DNA of 47,920 bases from Prolixibacteraceae bacterium (GTDB lineage: Bacteria > Bacteroidota > Bacteroidia > Bacteroidales > Prolixibacteraceae). The stretch lies in the NCBI GenBank assembly GCA_003457135.1, contig DMSQ01000022.1, positions 25,130 to 73,049 on the forward strand, read 5' to 3'. Of the stretch, positions 7,808 to 16,443 are shown one piece after another. Under the pieces are notes generated by a model. The model saw only the letters and a program-made list of their open reading frames with translations. It was not told where the DNA came from and made no database searches. Position 1 is the first letter of the stretch, and every line of letters begins with the position of its first letter. A program made the translations under genes and the position numbers.

Positions 7808-8971
7808 TTATTTCCTCTGCTTGTTGAATGCTTCAAAGTCGAACGAAAGTGTAAAGCGAAGTGTATTAGCCAAAGGATTATTTTGTGCTATTGGCAGCAG
7901 ATATGAAAAATCGAGTGCAAAAACATTCATCTTTAATCCGGCGCCTGCTGTAAAAAATTTACGGTTTCCCTTGGTGACATCTTCGTAGTAGTATCCGGCA
8001 CGCAGGGCAAACTGTTTGTTGTACCAGTATTCGGCGCCCAGAGAAAAATTTATTTCCTTAAATTCTTCGGACATACCACCAGGTGCATCTGTAAATGAAC
8101 TAAACATTCCGGCAACAACCGATTTGTCGGAACCTAATCCTGTAATAATATCAACCGAAGCGGTATCAGGAGTTGGCACCAGAAGTTTATTTGCATCGAA
8201 TGCAAAAGTGATGGTGTTGTACTTATCCATTTCAGTTTTGTATGAAATCCCAAGTCTTAGATTGGTTGGGATAAAATCTTTGGTTTCGCCGTCGGTATAT
8301 GAAATTTTGCCACCAATATTCGATATATCAATCCCGGCTGCAAGAGTTGACATCTTACGGTTAACCCGGATTTCGTTCTGATAGTAGAATGCCACATCAG
8401 CAGCAAAAGTGCTTCCGGCATGAGTTTCGGTTCCGTTTACCAACTGTCCGCCGGTAAGGTCAGAGCGAATATAACGAATAGCCACAGCTCCCGAAAAATT
8501 TTCGGAAAGCAGACGGGTATATCCCATATCAACGGCAAATTCATTCGGACTTTGCTGACCGGTTGGATCACCATATTCACTCATGAAGGTGATGTCGCCC
8601 AATGTAAAATACCGCAACGAAGCGCTCATGGTCTGTCGGTCATCCAACCGTTTGTAACCAACCAAATAGGCCAGATTGATATCTGAAACCAGATTACGCA
8701 ACCAGGGGGTGTAGGACAAACCAATGCCCATTTCACTTTCTGCAAAAGCATACTTGGCGGGATTCCAGTGCTGCGAATTCACATCAGGAGAGGTAGAAAC
8801 GCCGGCATCGCCCATTGCTCCGGCACGCGAATCGGGTGCAATAGTTAAAAACGGTACTCCGGTGGTAATGGTATTGGCTCCGGTTGTAGATGTTCTGCTT
8901 TGTGCATGTGTAAGCTGAACAGATAATCCAACAAATAGAATGATAGCCAGTAAAAGGGTAATTTTCTTCAT
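7808..8971 (-). CDS. porV: Type IX secretion outer membrane protein PorV (LptO)
   Basis: A 387-aa protein with a signal peptide (1-24, ending HAQ) followed by a FadL/PorV-type beta-barrel. The N-terminal segment SRAGAMGDAGVSTSPDVNSQHWNPAK is the PorV hallmark, shown here only to identify it; aromatic beta-strands follow to the C-terminal FDF. PorV is the outer membrane shuttle that hands cargo with C-terminal signals from the type IX translocon to the PorU sortase. porU lies directly upstream on the same strand, 132 bp away. A TATATTTG box sits about 29 bp before the start. Confidence 0.94.
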   Translation of the reverse strand: MKKITLLLAIILFVGLSVQLTHAQSRTSTTGANTITTGVPFLTIAPDSRAGAMGDAGVSTSPDVNSQHWNPAKYAFAESEMGIGLSYTPWLRNLVSDINLAYLVGYKRLDDRQTMSASLRYFTLGDITFMSEYGDPTGQQSPNEFAVDMGYTRLLSENFSGAVAIRYIRSDLTGGQLVNGTETHAGSTFAADVAFYYQNEIRVNRKMSTLAAGIDISNIGGKISYTDGETKDFIPTNLRLGISYKTEMDKYNTITFAFDANKLLVPTPDTASVDIITGLGSDKSVVAGMFSSFTDAPGGMSEEFKEINFSLGAEYWYNKQFALRAGYYYEDVTKGNRKFFTAGAGLKMNVFALDFSYLLPIAQNNPLANTLRFTLSFDFEAFNKQRK

Positions 8972-8999
8972 CTTGAAAATCGGTCAAATTTTGAATGTG

Positions 9000-9007
9000 C
9001 AAATATA
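9000..9007 (-). promoter_or_regulatory. Candidate -7 box (TATATTTG) for porV
   Basis: On the minus strand this is an exact match to the Bacteroidota -7 consensus TAnnTTTG, about 29 bp before the porV start. No clear -33 TTTG was found at the usual spacing, so it is a candidate only. It would give porV-ispF and the downstream genes a promoter independent of porU. Confidence 0.4.
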
Positions 9008-9103
9008 AAGCTTTGTATAAGAGTTACATCATTTAGCAACTCAAAAAACTAAACGGACAATGTGGTAAAATAGTATTGGAAAAAAACAAAGCCTGTGGAA
9101 AAA

Positions 9104-12100
9104 TTAACGATGCACAAAAACAAGCCTGCCTGATGCGCTACCGGACTTCCCTTCAGGATTTGTTACTGAAATCCTGTAAATATATACTCCCGGCCTCATT
9201 TTCACCATCCTCGATGATGGCACCCAATCCAATGGCAGGCTTTCCGTTCCCTGAGAACTAACTTTAGCTGAGACCAAATCAATTCTGGTTCCGGAGGCCT
9301 GAAAAACCTCCAAATCTACCTTGAATGCTTCGTCAGGCTGATTGTGCGTGAAAACAAAGCTGGTTTGCTCCTGCATCGGATTCGGATAGCACATGACAGA
9401 TTCAATCCGAAAATCGTCCTTCACCACAAAACGAATTTCCTTTTCAGATGAATTATTCAATACATCCCAAACTTTTAATTTCAGGGTATGATTCCCTTCA
9501 GCCAGTTTAATCAAAGGAAATACAATCGTTCCTTCAGTATATTTATCCCTGCTGGCCTGAAAATAATCGTTCAGAACCATGACATTCGAATTATCACCAT
9601 CCAAAACGGCAGTAATATCATGTCCGATTCCTGTTCCGGCAGTATTGATACCTGTATCGTCACTGATATTTGCAATTAAAACAGAGCTTGCACTCACTGT
9701 CCCGCCATCTTTAAATGATTCAGAGTTAATGAATAGCTCAATATCCGGCCCTTTTGAATCTGCAATAACCGCATTCGAAGATCCACCAATGTAAAAATTG
9801 TCAAAATAACCCTGCGCATCAACCGAATCATTAAAGGCATAGTAAAGAATCTTGCCTTTGTCGAGTTTGTAGGAAACATCTTTCGGTACGAAAAACGAAA
9901 ATTCGAAGTCCCCATTTTTAACCGTTGCCAAACCACGATAAATGATATTGTTCTGCACCGTATAATCCATTTGTTCTTCACCTGCATTTCCAAGAGTCTT
10001 AACCTGCATGGCTTTATCATAGACCGTTGGAATAATCTCGCCATTGAAAGTATTAAGCTTAGATCCTTTATTGCCGGCGACATAACCTTTGACTGTGACT
10101 ACAGAAAGCGTCCGAATGGTATCCAATCCGGAGACTACATTTTTTCCGTTGATGCTGGTTGTTTCAATTTTCAGATTTGGATTAGCCAACCGTAACGCAG
10201 GGTCGGCCAGCAAAGTAAAGTTCAACTGATTGATCCCGGTATTGGCCGAAGCCTTTGCCAGGCGCATCACATCGCCTAAACGCAAGTTTTTGCCTGATTG
10301 ATCTTTTTCAAAAATGTATTTGAAAAATTTGCTGTTCAAAACAAAATTTGCTCCTGAATATACCAGCCGTGTAGTAGAAAACAAGCCAATTCCGCCGCCG
10401 GCTGGATTGAAAAGAATATGTTCGCCAGCCGAAGTTCCGTTGGAGTCGAATCGGCTAAATTCGCAGGTTGCAGTCACAAAAATCGGAAGCCGTGTATAAT
10501 TACTCCATGAATTAACAATTGGGATGTCCAATACTTTTTCATCAGCCAAAAATTCCTCATTGGCATGTCCGGTGTAATTCATAACCAGAGTGCCTTGTTT
10601 CACTCTGTTGTTGATGGCTGTAGTCACATCGGGATATTTTTCGCCTCCCGAAGTTGATATCTGCCGGTACGCGTCAAAATAAATCTTGTCGGTATAAAAA
10701 GCAGGATAAGTTTTATTAATGAAGTTGGCCAAACTTTCTGACTGCCCCATGTGAGTGCTGTTATCTTCATCGTCGCCGATGAAAGTCACCACATTTCGCC
10801 AATTACCCATAGCCTCCTGCTTTTGATAATTCCTGATTTTATCCACAACAATTCTGGCCTCATCAAGAGTTCGGGCAGGTATGCGACCAATTCCCAAATC
10901 AACTATACCTGAATAACCACCTTCATTTTCATCCAGAAAAACAAAAAAATCGTCGGTAACAAACGATTCAGTTGGCGAAAGCGAATTATCCGATTGAAAA
11001 GTTGGGATCATATTCAGGTTTTTACCCAATATATTCCGGTTATCGAACGTTCCGTCACCCATTAGTAAAATGTATTTCAAGGTGTTTTTTCCACTTTGCT
11101 TCCCTTTATCGTAACACATCCTGAAATAATTCCGAAATCCGGATGGATCGGGAAGCCCTCCTGAAAATTCGTTATAAATAAGTTCTGGTGTCAACACCTG
11201 CACCGACATTTGATCGGTATTCCGGTGAAAATTGGCCAAATCGTTGGCCGTACTCAGTAAGGTTGGATGGGAAACGATAATAAACTCCGACAAATCTCCG
11301 GAATGTAAATTTTGGTTAGCAATATTTCCAACCAATTCAGGGGATGGAATTGAACCTGCCGGGTTAAAAGCAATATATTCGCGAAAAAAGGAAGACTTCG
11401 ATTTAAACTTCAACTGACTGTTTGTAAAAGTTGCCGGCATTTCGGATATGTTACTCAAATCGGTAACATCAAAAATTTTAGTTGCCGGTGTGGCGCCGTT
11501 CAGGACAAACTCTGATACCTGAATCTGACCGTTTACCCCCCTGCCTTTAAATAAATACACATCAGAATTAATACTGAGGAGGCTCTGGTAATTGACTGAG
11601 ACATAATCGAGCCAGGCATCCGACGAGCTGTTGGAGGCATTGTAAGTCAGTTTGACCTGAAGGTTTTTCGACGGAAGTGATTCAGTGAATTCCACGATGC
11701 GGTCATCGGCAAAGTAAACGGTTGGATCACCAACATCAACAGTTTGAAATGAAATATCTTTGACTGGTTTTCCGTTCAGCAAAACATTCATACTACTGGC
11801 CGACGATGATTTTCCGGCTACATAAACCGAAAATCGGGCTGGTTTTGATAAGTCAGCATCGTCAAGCGAAAGGTTAACAGAGTGCGATCCGCCCGGTTTG
11901 AACTGTTCACCAAACCATTGACTTCCGGAAGAAATCAGGTTTTGCAATTCCTTTTCATAAAAACTGTAATTGGGGAATGAAAACACCTGCTGCCCTGCAG
12001 GTTCATTTATTTCTGCAACTTTACCAATGGTTTTTGCATTTCCTAAATCGGTGAGGTAAAAAAAAGACTCGGAAGCATAATAATTCTGCTGATGCTTAAA

Positions 12101-12847
12101 ATTACCTGTTTCAATATCCTGATTGAATTTAACTGTACCTGTTGAGTAAAAAAAGATACAATCCTTACCTGAATTGTCTTTTCCTTTAAAAATCGGGCAA
12201 GGTTTCAAATCATCTATCGGCGGTTCACTGTTTAGAGTTGACAACATGTACCCTCCATTCCCATACAGCGCAACCTGATCAGGATTCGAATATCCCCACG
12301 ATTTAAGCTGATCGTAAGTTATTTTATAAATACCCTTATTTTTGGTTTTAATCTTTATCCATTTTCCAGTTGCCAATACTGATGATGATTTCCAGGGAAA
12401 GGAAGCTTTTGCCCCTTTTAAAAGCGCAGGGTTCTCTTGAAATGAAATCGTAAATCCGGTCAACTTCCCGATCCGGTTATCTCTTCGGATAAATGGATTG
12501 ATCGTCAAACGCAAAAATGATTTTCCGGAAGATGAGCCAATCTCCTGTCCATATTGCAAATGGTCTTCTGTGATCAGGGGAGAATCAAATAAAGTATCAC
12601 CAATAAACTCAAAAACAGCATCTCTGATAAGCGCTTCAACTTCTGTTTCACCAAGTTCAAAGCTTTCGAACCAATATGGGTGCCCCGTCTCACTAGTAGT
12701 TATGCTGCCTTCAAACCCCGGAAATGATTTAAAATTTTCCCCGTCAATCTGTTCATTATTAAACCAATGGATTGTTCGCTTAAAATCATCAGCCCAACCA
12801 GTTGATGTAAAGAAAAAAAACACACAGAAATAAAATAATCTTGACAT
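9104..12847 (-). CDS. porU: Type IX secretion sortase PorU (C25 peptidase)
   Basis: A 1247-aa secreted gingipain-family (C25) protein. Start 12847 (MSRLFYF) gives a proper signal peptide ending near TGWA; an in-frame ATG 9 codons upstream does not. The C25 domain holds the catalytic pair, H761 in NYTGHANEE and C795 in VTATCEF. The last 90 residues form a type A C-terminal domain (CYPNPMQ... PGVYIYRI). PorU cleaves the C-terminal signal of type IX cargo at the cell surface and joins the protein to anionic lipopolysaccharide where that is present. porV follows and gldJ is divergent, the arrangement known from Flavobacterium. Confidence 0.95.
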   Translation of the reverse strand: MSRLFYFCVFFFFTSTGWADDFKRTIHWFNNEQIDGENFKSFPGFEGSITTSETGHPYWFESFELGETEVEALIRDAVFEFIGDTLFDSPLITEDHLQYGQEIGSSSGKSFLRLTINPFIRRDNRIGKLTGFTISFQENPALLKGAKASFPWKSSSVLATGKWIKIKTKNKGIYKITYDQLKSWGYSNPDQVALYGNGGYMLSTLNSEPPIDDLKPCPIFKGKDNSGKDCIFFYSTGTVKFNQDIETGNFKHQQNYYASESFFYLTDLGNAKTIGKVAEINEPAGQQVFSFPNYSFYEKELQNLISSGSQWFGEQFKPGGSHSVNLSLDDADLSKPARFSVYVAGKSSSASSMNVLLNGKPVKDISFQTVDVGDPTVYFADDRIVEFTESLPSKNLQVKLTYNASNSSSDAWLDYVSVNYQSLLSINSDVYLFKGRGVNGQIQVSEFVLNGATPATKIFDVTDLSNISEMPATFTNSQLKFKSKSSFFREYIAFNPAGSIPSPELVGNIANQNLHSGDLSEFIIVSHPTLLSTANDLANFHRNTDQMSVQVLTPELIYNEFSGGLPDPSGFRNYFRMCYDKGKQSGKNTLKYILLMGDGTFDNRNILGKNLNMIPTFQSDNSLSPTESFVTDDFFVFLDENEGGYSGIVDLGIGRIPARTLDEARIVVDKIRNYQKQEAMGNWRNVVTFIGDDEDNSTHMGQSESLANFINKTYPAFYTDKIYFDAYRQISTSGGEKYPDVTTAINNRVKQGTLVMNYTGHANEEFLADEKVLDIPIVNSWSNYTRLPIFVTATCEFSRFDSNGTSAGEHILFNPAGGGIGLFSTTRLVYSGANFVLNSKFFKYIFEKDQSGKNLRLGDVMRLAKASANTGINQLNFTLLADPALRLANPNLKIETTSINGKNVVSGLDTIRTLSVVTVKGYVAGNKGSKLNTFNGEIIPTVYDKAMQVKTLGNAGEEQMDYTVQNNIIYRGLATVKNGDFEFSFFVPKDVSYKLDKGKILYYAFNDSVDAQGYFDNFYIGGSSNAVIADSKGPDIELFINSESFKDGGTVSASSVLIANISDDTGINTAGTGIGHDITAVLDGDNSNVMVLNDYFQASRDKYTEGTIVFPLIKLAEGNHTLKLKVWDVLNNSSEKEIRFVVKDDFRIESVMCYPNPMQEQTSFVFTHNQPDEAFKVDLEVFQASGTRIDLVSAKVSSQGTESLPLDWVPSSRMVKMRPGVYIYRISVTNPEGKSGSASGRLVFVHR

Positions 12848-12954
12848 TTTCGGGTTATAAATTTCAGTATTCAATAAACGGAGTATTTAAGCCAATAGTA
12901 TAATGTTATGTTTCCAAAGTAAATAAAATTATTACTAAATGCTGCCTGTGGAAG

Positions 12955-12962
12955 CAAAGATA
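12955..12962 (-). promoter_or_regulatory. Candidate -7 box (TATCTTTG) for porU
   Basis: An exact TAnnTTTG match on the minus strand in the porU-gldJ divergent gap, about 108 bp before the porU start. A CAA (TTG on the minus strand) lies 15 bp further, slightly short for a -33 element. Confidence 0.3.
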
Positions 12963-13030
12963 TACAGCAGAACCATACAACTGTAAAAAAAAGATTGATT
13001 ACCTGAACAATATCAATTCAACAAATTAGT

Positions 13031-13038
13031 TATATTTG
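13031..13038 (+). promoter_or_regulatory. Candidate -7 box (TATATTTG) for gldJ
   Basis: Exact match to TAnnTTTG, 34 bp before the gldJ ATG. No clear -33 TTTG is seen at 17-23 bp spacing. Confidence 0.4.
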
Positions 13039-13072
13039 TGAGTATTTTTAAATAACGGAAAAGAAATAAACA

Positions 13073-14524
13073 ATGAAATTGAGATCCATAATGTTATTTG
13101 GTCTTGCTGCTTTGATGGCAGGATGCGGATTGTTTGGAAAAGGCAAAGGTGGCAGTACCGGAACGTCCCATTCAACCGGATGGGATTTTGGCGATCCCAA
13201 AAATGGTGGTTTTCTGGCAGATGATAACTATGAACAAGAAACCGGACCCGGTTTGGTTTCTATACAGGGAGGTACTTTTACCATGGGCCGCGTTGAGCAG
13301 GATGTGATGTATGACTGGAATAATGTTCCGCGAAGAGTAACGGTTGCTTCATTTTACATGGATGAAACTGAGGTTTCGAACCTTGATTACCGTGAATATT
13401 TATTCTGGGTTAGAAGAGTTTATCCTAATAATCCGGAAAAATACAAAACAGCGCTACCCGACACATTAGTGTGGAGGGAAGAGTTAGCCTATAACGAACC
13501 ATACATCTCCAATTACCTGCGTCATCCGGCATACGGGGAATATCCCGTTGTTGGAGTTTCATGGAAACAGGCCGATGCTTATTCCAGGTGGAGAACCGAT
13601 CGTGTCAACGAAAAGATTCTCATTGACAAAGGAATTATTGTTTCAGATAATACCCAGAGCGGACAAAATGTATTTACAACCGAAACATTTCTTGCTGGTA
13701 TGTACCAGGGAACTGAAGGGAAAAATCCTTTGAAAGACGCAGCCGGAACAGCCAGAAAGATTCGTTGGGAAGATGGATTGCTATTACCTAATTACCGCCT
13801 GCCGACTGAAGCTGAATGGGAATATGCAGCTTTAGGATTAGTTGGAAATACAGAAGATGAATTATTGACCGACCGTAAACTATATCCCTGGAAAGGATCA
13901 CATTTACGCGATGATAATAAGAAAACAAAAGGCCAGATGTTGGCTAACTTTACCCGTGGCCGTGGAGACTTAATGGGTATGGCAGGAGCCTTAAACGACA
14001 ATGCCGATATTACAGCTCCTGTTAAATCGTACGAACCTAATGATTACGGCCTATACTGTATGGCTGGCAATGTTAACGAATGGGTAAGCGATGTTTATCG
14101 TCCGTTATCGTCCAACGATGTGGCTGAATTTCAGCCATTCCGTGGAAATACATTTACCAAATACAGGACTGACACTGATGGCAAACTGGTTCGCAATGAA
14201 TTTGGGGAACTGGTTAAAGATACAATTGCTGATTACAGAAACTTCGATGATGGAGATTACCGTTCGCAGGTTATTGAAGGTGAAGATTGGAATGCACAAA
14301 AGGACAAAACAAAAACCAATAACATGTACATTCAATCAACCAAAGAAGGACAGTTCTCTTCGCTGGTGTCCGACAATGCCCGGATTTACAAAGGAGGAAG
14401 CTGGAAAGACCGTCCATACTGGTTAGTTCCCGGAACCCGCAGATACAAACCTGAAACAGAATCGGCCAGCGATCTTGGATTCCGTTGTGCAATGACCCGT
14501 GTCGGAAGTCCTGACGGATTTTAA
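13073..14524 (+). CDS. gldJ: Gliding motility / type IX lipoprotein GldJ
   Basis: A 483-aa lipoprotein with lipobox LMAGC (lipidated Cys18), followed by an FGE-sulfatase (SUMF1-like) fold. Family segments include GGTFTMG near 66, DETEVSN near 100, YPVVGVSWKQADAYSRW near 158, RLPTEAEWEYAA near 243, GNVNEWVSDVYR near 330 and the end GFRCAM. These proteins keep the FGE fold for structure and ring assembly, not for making formylglycine. GldJ and GldK/PorK are related; the divergent porU and downstream murF favour GldJ. A rho-independent terminator follows. Confidence 0.9.
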   Translation: MKLRSIMLFGLAALMAGCGLFGKGKGGSTGTSHSTGWDFGDPKNGGFLADDNYEQETGPGLVSIQGGTFTMGRVEQDVMYDWNNVPRRVTVASFYMDETEVSNLDYREYLFWVRRVYPNNPEKYKTALPDTLVWREELAYNEPYISNYLRHPAYGEYPVVGVSWKQADAYSRWRTDRVNEKILIDKGIIVSDNTQSGQNVFTTETFLAGMYQGTEGKNPLKDAAGTARKIRWEDGLLLPNYRLPTEAEWEYAALGLVGNTEDELLTDRKLYPWKGSHLRDDNKKTKGQMLANFTRGRGDLMGMAGALNDNADITAPVKSYEPNDYGLYCMAGNVNEWVSDVYRPLSSNDVAEFQPFRGNTFTKYRTDTDGKLVRNEFGELVKDTIADYRNFDDGDYRSQVIEGEDWNAQKDKTKTNNMYIQSTKEGQFSSLVSDNARIYKGGSWKDRPYWLVPGTRRYKPETESASDLGFRCAMTRVGSPDGF

Positions 14525-14551
14525 TTAGTTAAAACAACCAATATTAATATG

Positions 14552-14587
14552 AAACCTCATTTGAAAAAGTGAGGTTTTATTTTTTAA
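14552..14587 (+). terminator. Rho-independent terminator after gldJ
   Basis: An 8-bp stem, AAACCTCA / TGAGGTTT, with a 10-nt loop is followed by TATTTTTTT. It ends only 6 bp before the murF ATG, so murF is either read through or started from a promoter overlapping this element. Confidence 0.75.
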
Positions 14588-14593
14588 CCTAGA

Positions 14594-15886
14594 ATGAACA
14601 TCGAAAGTTTATACGCTATTTTTCTTGATCATCCGGTAATAACAACCGATTCCAGAAATATTCCAGTCAACAGTATTTTCTTTGCTTTAAAGGGAGAAAC
14701 TTTTAATGGAAATACTTTTGCCGGTGAAGCATTAGTTAAAGGAGCTGCTTTTGCAGTAATTGATGAACCTGAATTCGCGCTGAACGATCGGTTCATTGTT
14801 GTTGACAATGTTTTATTATGCCTTCAGCAAATGGCCCGTTATCATCGCGACCAGCTAGGTTTACCAGTTATAGCTATCACCGGAACAAATGGGAAAACAA
14901 CAACCAAAGAGCTTGTAGCTGCTGTTCTCTCCAAAAAATTCAAAGTTAATTTCACTCAGGGAAACCTCAACAATCATATTGGAGTGCCGCTTACTCTTCT
15001 GTCAATGACCAAAGAAACCGAAATCGGGGTTGTTGAAATGGGAGCCAACCATCCAGGAGAAATAAATGCACTATGCCAAATTGCCAATCCTGATTTTGGA
15101 ATGATAACCAACATCGGCAAGGCTCACCTCGAAGGTTTTGGCTCTTTCGAAGGAGTAATCAGGACAAAATCTGAATTGTACCATTTCCTGAAAGGGAAAA
15201 AGGCAAAATGTTTTATTAACGCCGACAATGCGCTTCTGGTTGAGCAGGCAAAAGGAATTGAAAAAGTCACCTACGGAAATTCGACCGATTATTATTTGGC
15301 CGGAGAACTGGCAAGTACTGAAAGTTACCTGGTTGTTAAAGCCCTTTTTGCAAGTGGATGGCTCTACCTTAAATCGAAACTGGTAGGCGATTATAATTTT
15401 GAAAACTTGCTGGCTGCCGCCTGTGTGGGTAAATATTTTGAGGTTGACCCTTTGAAAATTCAGGCAGCGCTGGCAAATTATAACCCTTCCAATAACCGCT
15501 CTCAGTTGATCAATACAGACAAGAACACCATTATCATGGATGCCTATAATGCCAATCCAACCAGTATGATGGCTGCCCTGGTCAACTTTGCAACAATTAA
15601 AAAAGATCAGAAATGCCTGATTCTTGGCGACATGCTCGAATTGGGGGAAGCATCGGAAGCAGAACACCAGAATATTGTTGATTATATCGAAAATCAGAAT
15701 TTCACGGATGTTTTTCTGGTTGGCCCACTTTTTAAAGATACAAAAGACCGGACAGAAAAAAAGAAGTTCGAACAAGTCGAACTTCTTTCTAACTACCTAC
15801 AAACACAACCTATTGAAAACAAATTTATTCTGATCAAAGGATCCAGAGGGATCCATCTCGAGAAAATTCTTGATTTACTAACCTAA
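14594..15886 (+). CDS. murF: UDP-MurNAc-tripeptide--D-Ala-D-Ala ligase
   Basis: MurF adds D-Ala-D-Ala to the UDP-MurNAc tripeptide, the last cytoplasmic step of peptidoglycan precursor synthesis. The 430-aa protein has the P-loop ITGTNGKTTTKEL near 97-109, the VVEMGANHPGEI segment typical of MurF near 145, and DAYNANPTSM near 316. It follows gldJ as it does in other Bacteroidota, with a terminator between them. The convergent trxA ends 5 bp after its stop. Confidence 0.95.
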   Translation: MNIESLYAIFLDHPVITTDSRNIPVNSIFFALKGETFNGNTFAGEALVKGAAFAVIDEPEFALNDRFIVVDNVLLCLQQMARYHRDQLGLPVIAITGTNGKTTTKELVAAVLSKKFKVNFTQGNLNNHIGVPLTLLSMTKETEIGVVEMGANHPGEINALCQIANPDFGMITNIGKAHLEGFGSFEGVIRTKSELYHFLKGKKAKCFINADNALLVEQAKGIEKVTYGNSTDYYLAGELASTESYLVVKALFASGWLYLKSKLVGDYNFENLLAAACVGKYFEVDPLKIQAALANYNPSNNRSQLINTDKNTIIMDAYNANPTSMMAALVNFATIKKDQKCLILGDMLELGEASEAEHQNIVDYIENQNFTDVFLVGPLFKDTKDRTEKKKFEQVELLSNYLQTQPIENKFILIKGSRGIHLEKILDLLT

Positions 15887-15891
15887 TATGC

Positions 15892-16263
15892 TTAATTGAC
15901 TGAGGGTTTCTGAACATGAAGTACATCGGCAATTGCCTTTTCAAATGAGGACTTTGGCAAAGCGCCCATCGCCATTTGTGGCTGACCGTCAATCGGGACA
16001 AAAAGTAAGGAAGGAATACTTTGAATACCGAACATGGCCGAAAGTTCGCGCTCATTTTCAGTGTTAACCTTATAAATAACAAGATTACTCCCATATTCTT
16101 TCTGGAGTTCTTCCAATACCGGGGCAACCATTTTGCATGGGCCGCACCAATCGGCATAAAAGTCAATCATACAAGGAACTTTTCCTTCGTATTTCCATTC
16201 TTTATTGAGTTCAAAATTAAATACTTTCGCTTTGAATGTCTCTTGATTTAAATGTTCTAACAT
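15892..16263 (-). CDS. trxA: Thioredoxin
   Basis: A 123-aa cytoplasmic thioredoxin with the canonical WCGPCK motif (C40, C43) and a cis-Pro in QSIPS (P84). It reduces protein disulfides using electrons from thioredoxin reductase. It is slightly longer than E. coli TrxA through an N-terminal extension. It has its own promoter, divergent from cca. Confidence 0.93.
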   Translation of the reverse strand: MLEHLNQETFKAKVFNFELNKEWKYEGKVPCMIDFYADWCGPCKMVAPVLEELQKEYGSNLVIYKVNTENERELSAMFGIQSIPSLLFVPIDGQPQMAMGALPKSSFEKAIADVLHVQKPSVN

Positions 16264-16282
16264 GGCTTAAATTTTAATTATA

Positions 16283-16316
16283 CAAATATATACATTTTTT
16301 AATATGTGTATATCAA
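16283..16316 (-). promoter_or_regulatory. Candidate promoter for trxA
   Basis: On the minus strand a TTG (16314-16316) is followed after 23 bp by TATATTTG (16283-16290), an exact -7 match. The box is about 20 bp before the trxA start, so the leader would be short. Confidence 0.5.
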
Positions 16317-16345
16317 TTCATGTGCCAACAAATAAAAAAGTTCGA

Positions 16346-16379
16346 TTGAAGCCTGAAACTGCAATTAATTGTAATTTTG
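16346..16379 (+). promoter_or_regulatory. Candidate promoter for cca
   Basis: TTG at 16346-16348, 23-bp spacer, then TAATTTTG at 16372-16379, an exact TAnnTTTG match. The leader to the ATG would be about 55-60 nt. Confidence 0.45.
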
Positions 16380-16443
16380 TCACAATCTGAAAACAAATTG
16401 TCATATATAAGTATTTAAATATCCACATTCCGGAATTTCTTTC

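Noticed and set aside
13073..14524. GldK/PorK as the identity of the FGE-like lipoprotein
   Set aside because: The domain fits both, but porU and murF flank it and there is no porL/M/N, which favours gldJ.
15071..15775. 234-codon antisense ORF across murF
   Set aside because: It is the shadow of a well-supported murF in a low-stop frame, with no recognisable domain or promoter.
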